Shown: piece by piece, positions 44,855 to 53,112 of the stretch
Layout: each line of letters begins with the position of its first letter
How positions within the stretch are numbered: position 1 is the first letter of the stretch
DNA from: Desulfitibacter sp. BRH_c19
GTDB lineage: Bacteria; Bacillota; DSM-16504; Desulfitibacterales; Desulfitibacteraceae
Assembly: GCA_001515945.1 (NCBI GenBank)
Contig: LOER01000003.1
Coordinates: forward strand, 1-64,000
Reading direction: 5' to 3'
Length of the DNA stretch: 64,000 nt
The notes under the pieces: generated by a model
What the model saw: the letters and a program-made list of their open reading frames with translations, nothing else
Databases searched by the model: none
What the model was told of the DNA's origin: nothing
Translations under genes and position numbers: made by a program

Positions 44855-46563
44855 ATGTAGACCAGATTATTCTTCAGTCTGTGATTGCACATCGCTTAGA
44901 TACAATTTCCCAGGAGATGGGGGTTGCACTTGAGAGGTCATCTCGCTCACCTATCTTTGCTGAAGCCTGTGATTTTGCTTGTGGAGTCTGCAATTATAAG
45001 GGTGAGCTTGTTTCCCAGTTAAATGGCATTCCCATTCTAGCTGCTGCTGGCTCATTTAGTGTGCAGGCAGTATTAGAGAAGTACAAGGATAATATATACG
45101 AAGGTGATGTCTTCATCGTCAATGACCCTTATTGGGGTGGAAATCATCTGCCTGACATTGGTATTATAACTCCTGTTTTCTACCAGGATGAACTAATATT
45201 TTTTACGGTAAGCCGTGCGCACCACGGTGATATAGGTGGATCCGTGGCGGGTAGCTACAACACAAGAGCTACAGAAATATTTCAGGAGGGAATTAGAATC
45301 CCTCCCATAAAGCTAGTTAGCCAAAACAGCATAATCCATGAAGTGCTCAATTTAATAAGCTATAACACCAGAAATCCAGAAATGCTAAAAAGTGATCTCT
45401 TTGCTCAAATAGGAGCCAATAAAATTGGTCATGACAGATTAAAAGTATTACTTGCTAAATATGGGTTAAAAGATGTAAAGGAATCAGTAAACCAGCTTCT
45501 TCAAAAAGCAGAAGATTTGACAAAAGTCGAAATATCTAAATTTCCAACAGGCACCTATATAGGTGAAGAGTGGCTCGATGATGATGGATTTCAGGAAACA
45601 CCGGTGAAGATTAAGGCTACAGTCACCTTTAAAAATGGCCAGGTTACTATTGATTTTACAGGAACTGACAAACAGGTAACAGGCTTTATCAATAGCTCCC
45701 TTGTTACTACTAAAAGTGCAGCATACATAGCACTATTATGGGCACTATCACCGGAGATACCTAGAAACAGCGGGGCATTTCGACCCATTGAAATCTTAGC
45801 TCCACCGGGAACAGTAGTTAACCCTGCTGAGCCAGCTCCTGTAACCCTGTCTACTCTTCATTGTGCTAGCGAAATTATCTCTGCTATTTTAAAAGCCTGT
45901 GCCAATGCAGTACCTGAGAGAATTCCAGCAGGGTTTGGTCGCTACTGCGGACCTTCTTTCTATGGTGTTGATCCAAGAAATCAAAAGTTTTATGTAGGAT
46001 TTGCTTTCTGTTGTTTAGGTTCAGGTGGGGGGAAAAAAGGACAAGATGGATTTCCTTATATGGCTCCTATCTCAAATTATGGTGGAGTTCGTGCCCCAAA
46101 CAATGAAGCTAATGAGGTGCAATATCCCCTGTTAACATTATGCCATCACTTCGAAATGGATACAGCAGGGGCAGGTAAATACAGGGGAGCTCCGGGAGTA
46201 AAATACAAGATTCAGTTTTACGGTCCTGATCCTAGTATTGTCATGTTTGGTGATGGAATGAAAATAGCGCCTTATGGCATAGAGGGTGGTAAAGCAGGCA
46301 GCCTGAATAGAAATCAATTGTCTACCAAAAAAAATGGGAGTGAATCTCTAGAAAGTAAGTCACCGCCTCGTGCTTTACAGTCAGGAGATACTTTGACTCT
46401 TTTATCGTCAGGTGGAGGTGGGTGGGGAAATCCTCATGAAAGGGACCCGCAAATGGTTTACGATGACTATAAAAATGGTTACATAAGCCTTGAGACTGCT
46501 TTAAAGGAGTACGGGGTGGCTGTTACAACTGAAGGAATTAATTGGAATGAAACAAAAAAATAG
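44851..46563 (+). CDS. hyuB: HyuB: hydantoinase/oxoprolinase family subunit B
   Basis: A 570-residue partner of HyuA. The family features are ALERSSRSPIFAEACDFACGV (about 27-47, shown in part), FIVNDPYWGGNHLPDIG (about 89-105), VSRAHHGDIGGSVAGS with its metal-binding His pair (about 119-134), and SGGGGWGNPHERDP near the C-terminus. TTG start overlaps the hyuA stop. In the superfamily the B subunit carries the hydrolytic or carboxylating metal site. Full length, no missing motif. Confidence 0.93.
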   Translation: MNVDQIILQSVIAHRLDTISQEMGVALERSSRSPIFAEACDFACGVCNYKGELVSQLNGIPILAAAGSFSVQAVLEKYKDNIYEGDVFIVNDPYWGGNHLPDIGIITPVFYQDELIFFTVSRAHHGDIGGSVAGSYNTRATEIFQEGIRIPPIKLVSQNSIIHEVLNLISYNTRNPEMLKSDLFAQIGANKIGHDRLKVLLAKYGLKDVKESVNQLLQKAEDLTKVEISKFPTGTYIGEEWLDDDGFQETPVKIKATVTFKNGQVTIDFTGTDKQVTGFINSSLVTTKSAAYIALLWALSPEIPRNSGAFRPIEILAPPGTVVNPAEPAPVTLSTLHCASEIISAILKACANAVPERIPAGFGRYCGPSFYGVDPRNQKFYVGFAFCCLGSGGGKKGQDGFPYMAPISNYGGVRAPNNEANEVQYPLLTLCHHFEMDTAGAGKYRGAPGVKYKIQFYGPDPSIVMFGDGMKIAPYGIEGGKAGSLNRNQLSTKKNGSESLESKSPPRALQSGDTLTLLSSGGGGWGNPHERDPQMVYDDYKNGYISLETALKEYGVAVTTEGINWNETKK

Positions 46564-46581
46564 ATGAATGGAGTGTTTATT

Positions 46582-47151
46582 ATGAGTCAAGTTATAGCTA
46601 ATCAAGAAGCAAGAGTAGTCACTAAAAAGTTTAGTAGATTTGATACAAAAGCATTGGTTGGTGCGGTTTTTTTAGGGGTTGTTTTTGTCCTAGTACAACA
46701 AATAGCTCACCGGATAGATGCAGTAGTTAACCCAGCTTCTGTAATTATCGGTGGAATAACCTGGGCCACCTTTACCGGGCTAGTAGTCCTTCTTTTCAGA
46801 CAGCCTGCAGGAGTTATTACTGGTGAAGTTCAGGCTTTTATAGCTGTAGCTACAGGCCTGTCACCATTAGCTCTATTCTTTATACCAGCTAACGGCTTAG
46901 GTTCTTTAGCGTATTCCCTAGTTTCTTGGAAATTATCAATGGATAAATGGTCACATCACCTACTAGCTCAGACAGTAACAAATATAGTTGGCAACATCTG
47001 TGTAGCAATTGGGCTGCATGTGATTCTTAAACTGCCTATAGCGATAATTCTGGTGTCTTTTAGCATTACTACAATAGCAGGTATTATTGGTGGAACTATC
47101 CTTACTAAAATAATTTATGACAATGTGGTGAAATCTGGAGTATTAAACTAA
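46582..47151 (+). CDS. ECF transporter substrate-binding component, YkoE-like
   Basis: A 189-residue membrane protein with five or six helices. FRQPAGVITGEVQAFIA (about 73-89) and the ending TKIIYDNVVKSGVL match YkoE, the substrate component of the YkoEDC transporter of Bacillus for hydroxymethylpyrimidine/thiamine. ATG 46582 has GGAG nine bases upstream; an ATG at 46564 has none. The T component and double ATPase are encoded downstream, after an intervening ubiD-like gene. Cobalamin control in place of thiamine control suggests another substrate. Confidence 0.8.
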   Translation: MSQVIANQEARVVTKKFSRFDTKALVGAVFLGVVFVLVQQIAHRIDAVVNPASVIIGGITWATFTGLVVLLFRQPAGVITGEVQAFIAVATGLSPLALFFIPANGLGSLAYSLVSWKLSMDKWSHHLLAQTVTNIVGNICVAIGLHVILKLPIAIILVSFSITTIAGIIGGTILTKIIYDNVVKSGVLN

Positions 47152-47164
47152 GGAGTGACATTTT

Positions 47165-48538
47165 ATGAATCAAGACTGGAGAGCTTTTTTAGATAGCTTT
47201 GAGGTGCAGTTTCCAAGAGAAGTTTTGCGGATTAAGGAGGAACTAAACAGGAAGTATGAGCCAACTGCAATTATTATGGAACTAGAGCGGCAAAAGCGAT
47301 ACCCTCTAGTTCGCTTTGAGAAAGTGTCTGGATCAGAGTTTGGCGTTGTGGCTAATACGATTGCTACTCGCCAGCGGATGGCCATGGCTATAGGAGTTGA
47401 TGAAAAAGAATTGCCTACAGCTTATGCTGAGCGCATTAAGAGAGCAATTGAGCCTGAGATTATTGAAAACCCAGCATTTAAAGAAAATTGTTTGACTGGC
47501 CCTGATTTAGATCTGACCAAGCTGCCGATTTTGACCCATTTTCCAATTGATGCAGGTCCATATATTACAGCGGGATTAGTAACTGCCAAGGATCCGGCTT
47601 CCGGTGCTGACACTTGTGGCTACCATAGGATGCAGCTCAAAGGACCTGGCAAGCTAGGGGTAAGCCTACACTCACGGCAACGACTGTGGGAATACCATCG
47701 AAGGGCAGAGAAAATGGGGAAAAACCTAGAAGCAGCTGTTGTATTAGGAGTTCATCCAGCGGTTTCTTTAGGTTCAATGGCACTAATTCCCTATGATCAG
47801 GGTAAGTTTGCTCGAATGGGAGGCTTGTTGGATGAGCCGTTACAAATTGCTCATTGTACTACTATAGACGTAGAAGTTCCAGCATGGGCAGAAATTGTTA
47901 TTGAAGGTGAGATTTTAGCAGGAGAACGGGAGCCAGAAGGACCCTTTGCTGAATTTACTAATTACGCATGCTATAGGAGTACTGAGAATATCTTCATACC
48001 AAAGGCTATCTATTATCGTACCAACGCTTTATATCAATGCATTACACCGGGAATGTGTGCTGAACACAACACAATTGTAGCTGTCCAGCGAGAGGGAGAT
48101 GTGCTGAAGGCACTAAAAGAAAATCTACCTAATATCGTCAATGTTCATGCACCTTTATCTGCATGCGGACTATTTCACTGTTATATTTCCATGAAAAAAA
48201 TTGCTGAGGGGCAACCTATGCAAGCCATTATGACAGCCCTTTCAGTAGATCATAATCTAAAACATGTAGTAGTTGTGGACGAAGATGTAGATGTCTTTAA
48301 CGAAAGTCAGGTATTATGGGCTATTGCCACTAGAGTCCAGGCAGACCGGGATGTTCATATTATTCCACAACATATGGGAATGGGATGTACCTTAGATCCA
48401 TCTACTGACGATTTAAGCAGAAGTGCCAAAATGGGAATTAATGCCACTAAACCCCTTGCCAATTTTGCGAGTAGTATTGAGTTCCATCCTGAGGCTAAGA
48501 AAAAGGCTCAAGAAATTTTAGGCAACATTGGATATTAG
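47165..48538 (+). CDS. UbiD family prFMN-dependent decarboxylase
   Basis: A 457-residue reversible decarboxylase of aromatic or alpha,beta-unsaturated acids. The catalytic triad region is EREPEGPFAEF (about 254-264), and SLHSRQRLWEYHRRAE (about 167-182) holds the conserved arginine. MQLKGPGKLGVSLH and CGYHRMQ form the prFMN/metal site with Glu. AGGAG precedes the ATG. It sits between the S component and ATPase genes of an ECF transporter; UbiX and the chaperone are divergent, 5 kb upstream. The substrate may be what the transporter brings in, or what HyuAB makes. Confidence 0.93.
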   Translation: MNQDWRAFLDSFEVQFPREVLRIKEELNRKYEPTAIIMELERQKRYPLVRFEKVSGSEFGVVANTIATRQRMAMAIGVDEKELPTAYAERIKRAIEPEIIENPAFKENCLTGPDLDLTKLPILTHFPIDAGPYITAGLVTAKDPASGADTCGYHRMQLKGPGKLGVSLHSRQRLWEYHRRAEKMGKNLEAAVVLGVHPAVSLGSMALIPYDQGKFARMGGLLDEPLQIAHCTTIDVEVPAWAEIVIEGEILAGEREPEGPFAEFTNYACYRSTENIFIPKAIYYRTNALYQCITPGMCAEHNTIVAVQREGDVLKALKENLPNIVNVHAPLSACGLFHCYISMKKIAEGQPMQAIMTALSVDHNLKHVVVVDEDVDVFNESQVLWAIATRVQADRDVHIIPQHMGMGCTLDPSTDDLSRSAKMGINATKPLANFASSIEFHPEAKKKAQEILGNIGY

Positions 48539-48555
48539 AAAAGGGAGGAAACGCC

Positions 48556-50088
48556 ATGAATCAGCTTAGTGCAAGAATTAAGAGCCTTAACTATCCTGAA
48601 CACGCTGATCCAGTACTTAAGGATATTTGTATTGACTTTAAGCCTGGTGAATTTGTCTTCTTAGTAGGCTCACCCCGTTCTGGCAAATCCTCCTTGTGCC
48701 AAGCCTTAGCTGGTGTCATCCCCTCCTTTAAAGCAGGCACCTTAATTGGTGAAATTACCTTCGTTGGGGAAAATATTATAACTAAACGGCTGCCTGAAAT
48801 GGCAGGAACAATCGGCCTTGTTAGAGATGAGCCACAAAATCAGTTATTCTGTACAACTGTTGAGGAAGATCTGGCCTTTGGTCCATGTAATCTCATGCTA
48901 GAGCCGGAAGAGGTAATAGCTAGAATCAAAAAAACCTTGCAGTTAGTAGGGTTACCAGGGTATGAGAAGCGAAAACCTGAGACCCTTTCTGGAGGGGAAT
49001 CTCAACGGATTGCCCTTGCCTCTACGCTGACTCTGGAGCCTAACATCATTATTCTAGATGGTGCTGTGACTCAACTGGATCCTCAAGGAAGAAAGGAAAT
49101 ATACGAAAAACTACACACCCTTGCTTCACAGGAAAAGAGGATAGTTATTGTGGTAGAGGAAAGAGTAGACCACTACCTGCATTTAGCTAATCGCTTAATC
49201 AGGCTAGACAAGGGGACTGTGATCTATGATGGCTATCCTAAAAAAGAAGCACTTTACACTACGGAAAAGATCTGGAATCTTCCTAAAAAGATTATTTCAG
49301 ATAATGTTATCAATGCCCGAAAACCAATTGTATCTGTTAATAGCCTGACTTTTCAGTACCCCAATGGTGACTTTGCCTTAGAAAATATCTCTTTAGATAT
49401 TTATCCAGGAGAATTTATTGCTCTCATGGGTAAAAACGGAGCAGGTAAAACAACTCTGGCCAAGCACTTTAACGGTCTACATAAGCCTGCAAGTGGTGAT
49501 GTGGTCATTGATCATATGAATACTAAAAATTACTCAACTGCCCAATTGGCAAGTCAAGTGGGCTATCTATTTCAAAATCCTCAATTGCAGATTTGTACTA
49601 ATTCAGTTCAAGCAGAAGCAGCATTTGCTTTAAAGGTAAAAAAGCTGCCTGAAAAAGAGATTGAAGCTAGGGTCTCGCTACTTTTGGCTAAAATGGGATT
49701 AACTCAGTTTGCTCAGAACCATCCGTACAAGCTGGCTAAAGGCGATCTACAAAAGCTGGCCCTAGCTTCTAGCCTGGTAAATGAGCCTCAGATATTGATA
49801 ATTGATGAGCCTACCTCGCAAATGAGTGCTTCCCAGAGCTGGGAGACAATGAAGTTAATTTCTGAATATAATCGAAATGGTGTTACAGTAATAATGATAT
49901 CCCATGATTTAAATCTAGCTCTTAATTTCGCTAGCAGAATGGTAATTATGGATCAAGGTGAAATTGTAGTGGATATTCCAACTGCTCATTGCTTAAATCA
50001 TGAAGAAAACTTGCGAGAGCTAGGAATAGATGTAAGGGAAATATATGATGAAGGAGAAATGAGACATGAAGCTATTGCTGGGGTATAG
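48556..50088 (+). CDS. Fused ECF transporter ATPase (YkoD-like)
   Basis: A 510-residue protein with two ABC ATPase domains. Domain 1: Walker A GSPRSGKS (38-45), signature LSGGES (144-149), Walker B IIILDG (164-169). Domain 2: Walker A GKNGAGKT (292-299), signature LAKGDLQ (393-399), Walker B ILIIDE (413-418), switch His450. Domain 1 lacks the catalytic glutamate (Gly169) and the switch histidine (Glu202); domain 2 lacks a normal signature. One composite site should thus be inactive and the other intact. It powers uptake with the T and S components. Overlaps the T gene by 23 bases. Confidence 0.93.
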   Translation: MNQLSARIKSLNYPEHADPVLKDICIDFKPGEFVFLVGSPRSGKSSLCQALAGVIPSFKAGTLIGEITFVGENIITKRLPEMAGTIGLVRDEPQNQLFCTTVEEDLAFGPCNLMLEPEEVIARIKKTLQLVGLPGYEKRKPETLSGGESQRIALASTLTLEPNIIILDGAVTQLDPQGRKEIYEKLHTLASQEKRIVIVVEERVDHYLHLANRLIRLDKGTVIYDGYPKKEALYTTEKIWNLPKKIISDNVINARKPIVSVNSLTFQYPNGDFALENISLDIYPGEFIALMGKNGAGKTTLAKHFNGLHKPASGDVVIDHMNTKNYSTAQLASQVGYLFQNPQLQICTNSVQAEAAFALKVKKLPEKEIEARVSLLLAKMGLTQFAQNHPYKLAKGDLQKLALASSLVNEPQILIIDEPTSQMSASQSWETMKLISEYNRNGVTVIMISHDLNLALNFASRMVIMDQGEIVVDIPTAHCLNHEENLRELGIDVREIYDEGEMRHEAIAGV

Positions 50089-50827
50089 TGAAAACAGCTC
50101 CTTTATCCACAAATTAGATCCTCGAGTTAAGCTGCTATGGCTGTTAGGCAATTTATTCTTAATACTCTTTTTTCAAGACCTAACAGTATTAGTCCTCAGT
50201 TTTGGATTAGTTTTAACAACTACTATCTTAGCTGGTATATCCTTAGTAGTTTTTTTGCCACTTATAAAAATAATGACCATCCTTGGAGTACAGTTTATTA
50301 TATTTCAGGGATTATTGCGGGCAGAAGGTGCAGTTTTATTTCAACTGGGGAGCTTAAATTTCTACCTTGGTGGAGTTTTAGTAGGAATAAAGGGTATTAC
50401 TCTCCTAATAACTTTAGCTTTCGTATTTCTTCAGTTTGTGATGTGTACCTCTCCAAATGAGCTTACATTATTATTGGTAAAGTTGAAATTGCCCCAAAAA
50501 TACGCTGTCTTGCTTGGGTTAGCCCTTCACTTTCTCCCCATTATGGAAAAGGATTTGCGGACAATCTATGATAGCCAGCAAGCCAGAGGTCTGGAACTGA
50601 CAACTGCCTGGCAAAAGGCCAAGGGTTTGGTGCCAATAATACTTCCTTTAATCCTGCGAGCATTAAAAAGGGCTCAAGAAGTAGCCCTATCTATGGAGCT
50701 AAAAGGATATACTCGTTTTCCGGCTCGCACCTTTCTAGACCGCATTGTCTTTACTTCGACAGACTACCTTGCTTTTTGCTCATTGGTTGTTTATTTTAGC
50801 GGATTAATACTTCTGCAAATTATTTAA
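50066..50827 (+). CDS. ECF transporter T component (YkoC/EcfT-like)
   Basis: A 253-residue membrane protein that couples the ATPases to the S component. LDPRVKLLWLLGNL (about 17-30) begins the first helix; the two coupling helices carry SQQARGLEL (about 169-177) and ALSMELKGYTRFPART (about 210-225), close to the usual A-R-G motifs, the second having Lys in place of Arg. It starts inside the end of the ATPase gene (GAGAC ATG, with GAAGGAG upstream). It is the last gene of the riboswitch operon. Confidence 0.92.
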   Translation: MKLLLGYSENSSFIHKLDPRVKLLWLLGNLFLILFFQDLTVLVLSFGLVLTTTILAGISLVVFLPLIKIMTILGVQFIIFQGLLRAEGAVLFQLGSLNFYLGGVLVGIKGITLLITLAFVFLQFVMCTSPNELTLLLVKLKLPQKYAVLLGLALHFLPIMEKDLRTIYDSQQARGLELTTAWQKAKGLVPIILPLILRALKRAQEVALSMELKGYTRFPARTFLDRIVFTSTDYLAFCSLVVYFSGLILLQII

Positions 50828-51160
50828 ACAAGTTAAATAGCGAGTTTCTATCATCTTTTTGCCTTTATTAGATTTTTCAATAGTGTCTTCACCCTCTAAT
50901 GACAAACTTCAGCTAGCATCTGTGACATTCAATAGATTACTAAAATTAGAGACTAATAATCAAAATCGGATTAAAAAGTGAATAATTAAGCACGAATGTA
51001 TAGGTAACCGAACTACCGACTTTAAATGAACACACTCTTCGCATTATCCCTATATAATTAGAAGCTCCCTATTATTAGTAGGACAAGAATGAGAGATCCT
51101 GGGGGACAGACTGTGTCTATGAAGCTGCATTTTTTTCCAAAATTTAATTTTCAGAAAGTA
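50828..51160. other. Gap between the ECF and corrinoid operons
   Basis: About 330 bases with no open frame of interest and no clear terminator for the ECF operon. A CTGGGGGACAGACTGTGTCTATG stretch (51099-51121, shown as it includes the pair GACAGA/TGTGTC) has weak inverted symmetry. The corrinoid promoter starts at 51161. Confidence 0.3.
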
Positions 51161-51189
51161 TTGACAATATTGAAATTTCTACATATAAT
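51161..51189 (+). promoter_or_regulatory. Consensus sigma-A promoter of the corrinoid operon
   Basis: TTGACA (51161-51166) and TATAAT (51184-51189) with the ideal 17-base spacer. This is the best promoter in the window. The GntR-type operator begins six bases after the -10 box. Confidence 0.88.
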
Positions 51190-51194
51190 CTAGA

Positions 51195-51204
51195 TGTCTA
51201 GACA
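51195..51204. promoter_or_regulatory. GntR-type operator at the transcription start
   Basis: Perfect palindrome TGTCTAGACA. It matches the GT-N-TA-N-AC core typical of GntR regulators of the HutC/UTRA group. It covers the expected +1 of the promoter at 51161-51189. The UTRA-type regulator gene lies 2 kb downstream in the same operon, which suggests autoregulation with repression released by a ligand. Confidence 0.72.
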
Positions 51205-51310
51205 AGTTATATTGATCGGGTAAACATATACTAAAAATGAGGTATTACCAAGCTTATGTACGTAAGGTAATGGTTAGAACAACTAATTATAATTCATTGG
51301 GGGGATTATC

Positions 51311-51937
51311 GTGGTCAGTTCTTTAAGCTTAAATATGGCAGATCTTAAGGAGGATTTAGTATTCGCTGAGATTACAGAACAACTGAATAAAAATGTTCCT
51401 GCAGAAGAGATTTTTAAAGAACTTCAACTTGGTATGGAGATAATAGGTGAACGTTACCAATCTCAACAATACTATTTATCCGAACTAATTATGGCAGCAG
51501 ATATTTTTAAAAATGCCGCAAAGAATTTACAGGACAAATTTCAATCTACTGACAAGAAAATAGCTACCATTGTTCTTGGCACAGTATCAGGTGATATCCA
51601 TGATATAGGAAAAGATATTGTATCATTAATATTTACTACTAACGGATTTGAAGTTATTGATTTAGGGGTAGATGTTCCGATCCAAAAGTTCATAGATGCC
51701 ATTCGTGAACACAAACCAGAGTTTGTTGGCATTTCTTGTTTATTAACGACTGCCTTTGATAATATGAAAAAGACTATTGAGACAATCAAAGAAGAAGGCC
51801 TAGGAAGTAATGTGAAAATTTTAATAGGTGGGGGACCTGTTGACAAGGGAACAAGTAATTATGTAGGTGCTGATGAAGTGTGTGAAGATGCGCCATCAGG
51901 TGTGGAAATTGCAAAAAAATTGTTGGAGGTGAAATAA
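51311..51937 (+). CDS. Corrinoid protein of a methyltransferase system (1)
   Basis: A 208-residue methyl-carrying cobalamin protein like MtaC/MtbC. A helical cap (about 10-85) precedes the Rossmann B12 domain; the axial ligand is His97 in GDIHDIGKD, and ILIGGGPV (about 171-178) binds the lower part of the cofactor. It accepts a methyl group from a substrate and passes it on. GTG start with GGGGGG. The gene is directly followed by the UroD-type methyltransferase. Confidence 0.95.
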   Translation: MVSSLSLNMADLKEDLVFAEITEQLNKNVPAEEIFKELQLGMEIIGERYQSQQYYLSELIMAADIFKNAAKNLQDKFQSTDKKIATIVLGTVSGDIHDIGKDIVSLIFTTNGFEVIDLGVDVPIQKFIDAIREHKPEFVGISCLLTTAFDNMKKTIETIKEEGLGSNVKILIGGGPVDKGTSNYVGADEVCEDAPSGVEIAKKLLEVK

Positions 51938-51941
51938 TACT

Positions 51942-53048
51942 ATGACATCTACAACGGATCTTTTTAATGAGCGATTGAATCGTATTCGTACTGCAGTAGA
52001 ATTAAGAAAACCTGATAGAGTCCCTATTGTTCCTTTAGGTGACTCATTTTGTGCCAATCATCTGGGTGAAAAAGTATCAGATTTTTGTACTATTCCTAAA
52101 CTATCTAATGAAATAATGTTAAAATCCTTTACTAGTCTAGGAGAAGTTGACGGATTACAACATGTTTCATTTTATGTTCATATGCTTAGCTCTATATGGT
52201 TATCAAAGCTAAAAATTCCTGGTCGCGATTTGCCAGATGACGAATTGTGGCAGGTGGATGAAGTTGAATTAATGAAAATAGAAGACTATGATTTTATAAT
52301 AGAAAAGGGATACAATACATTTCTTGGTGAATATTATATGACCCGACTAGATAATCTTGGTGAAAAGCTTAATCCTTTTTTAGAATCATTTCCTGGAGCA
52401 ATTAAGGCAACTATTGATTTAGGAATTGTACCATTTTCGCCTGCAATTGTCACCATCCCATATGAGAACTTTTGTGGTGGGAGGTCTATGGTAGCATTTA
52501 TGAGAGATTTATATCGTATACCTGATAAAGTTCAAGCAGCCATGGATGTAGCCATTGAAGATATAGTTAATAATACAAGGCAGCTTTTACAAACAGTGAA
52601 ACCAATTGCTATATGGGTTGGAGGCTGGCGAGCAGCCAGTGAGTTTTTGGCACCTCATCTATGGCAACGTTTTGTATGGCCCTACTATAAAAGAATAATA
52701 GAGGTTGTTGTGGAGGAAGGGGTTATTCCTGTTCTGCATTTTGACTCCGATTGGACTAGAGATCTAGAATATTTACGAGAGTTACCCAAAGCAAAGTGCA
52801 TATTTTCCCCTGATGGTATGACGGATATTTTTAAAGCAAAGGAAATTTTGGATGGGCATATGTGCATAATGGGCGATGTTCCTGCTGCCATGCTTACGCT
52901 AGGAAGCCCAGAGGAAGTTTCTGAATACTCAAAACGTCTCATAAATGAAATTGGACCATCTGGTTTTATTCTTGCTCAAGGTTGTGATATTCCACCCAAT
53001 GCAAAGCCAGAAAATGTTAAAGCAATGATTGATGCTGTCAAACTTTAA
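51942..53048 (+). CDS. UroD-type corrinoid methyltransferase
   Basis: A 368-residue protein of the uroporphyrinogen decarboxylase superfamily, as MtaA, MtbA and CmuA. Blocks seen are RKPDRVPIVP (about 22-31), IPVLHFDSDW (about 262-271), FSPDGMTDI, IMGDVPAAML (about 309-318) and GCDIPPNAKPENVKA (347-361). MtaA binds zinc with H-x-C and a later C; here His266 and Cys348 are kept but the middle position is Asp (HFDSD), so metal binding or substrate may differ. It probably moves methyl groups between substrate, corrinoid protein 1 and an acceptor. Confidence 0.88.
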   Translation: MTSTTDLFNERLNRIRTAVELRKPDRVPIVPLGDSFCANHLGEKVSDFCTIPKLSNEIMLKSFTSLGEVDGLQHVSFYVHMLSSIWLSKLKIPGRDLPDDELWQVDEVELMKIEDYDFIIEKGYNTFLGEYYMTRLDNLGEKLNPFLESFPGAIKATIDLGIVPFSPAIVTIPYENFCGGRSMVAFMRDLYRIPDKVQAAMDVAIEDIVNNTRQLLQTVKPIAIWVGGWRAASEFLAPHLWQRFVWPYYKRIIEVVVEEGVIPVLHFDSDWTRDLEYLRELPKAKCIFSPDGMTDIFKAKEILDGHMCIMGDVPAAMLTLGSPEEVSEYSKRLINEIGPSGFILAQGCDIPPNAKPENVKAMIDAVKL

Positions 53049-53062
53049 AAATTTCAGTATTT

Positions 53063-53091
53063 AGGTACCCCTTTCTGCAAAAGGGGTACCT
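53063..53091. promoter_or_regulatory. Perfect 12-bp inverted repeat before the GntR gene
   Basis: AGGTACCCCTTT (53063-53074) and AAAGGGGTACCT (53080-53091) with a five-base loop CTGCA. It lies 15 bases after the methyltransferase stop and just before the ribosome binding site of the regulator gene. No T run follows, so it is more an mRNA processing/stability hairpin or an operator than a terminator. It may lower expression of the downstream half of the operon. Confidence 0.6.
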
Positions 53092-53112
53092 ATTAGGAGG
53101 TCATATTTTTCT

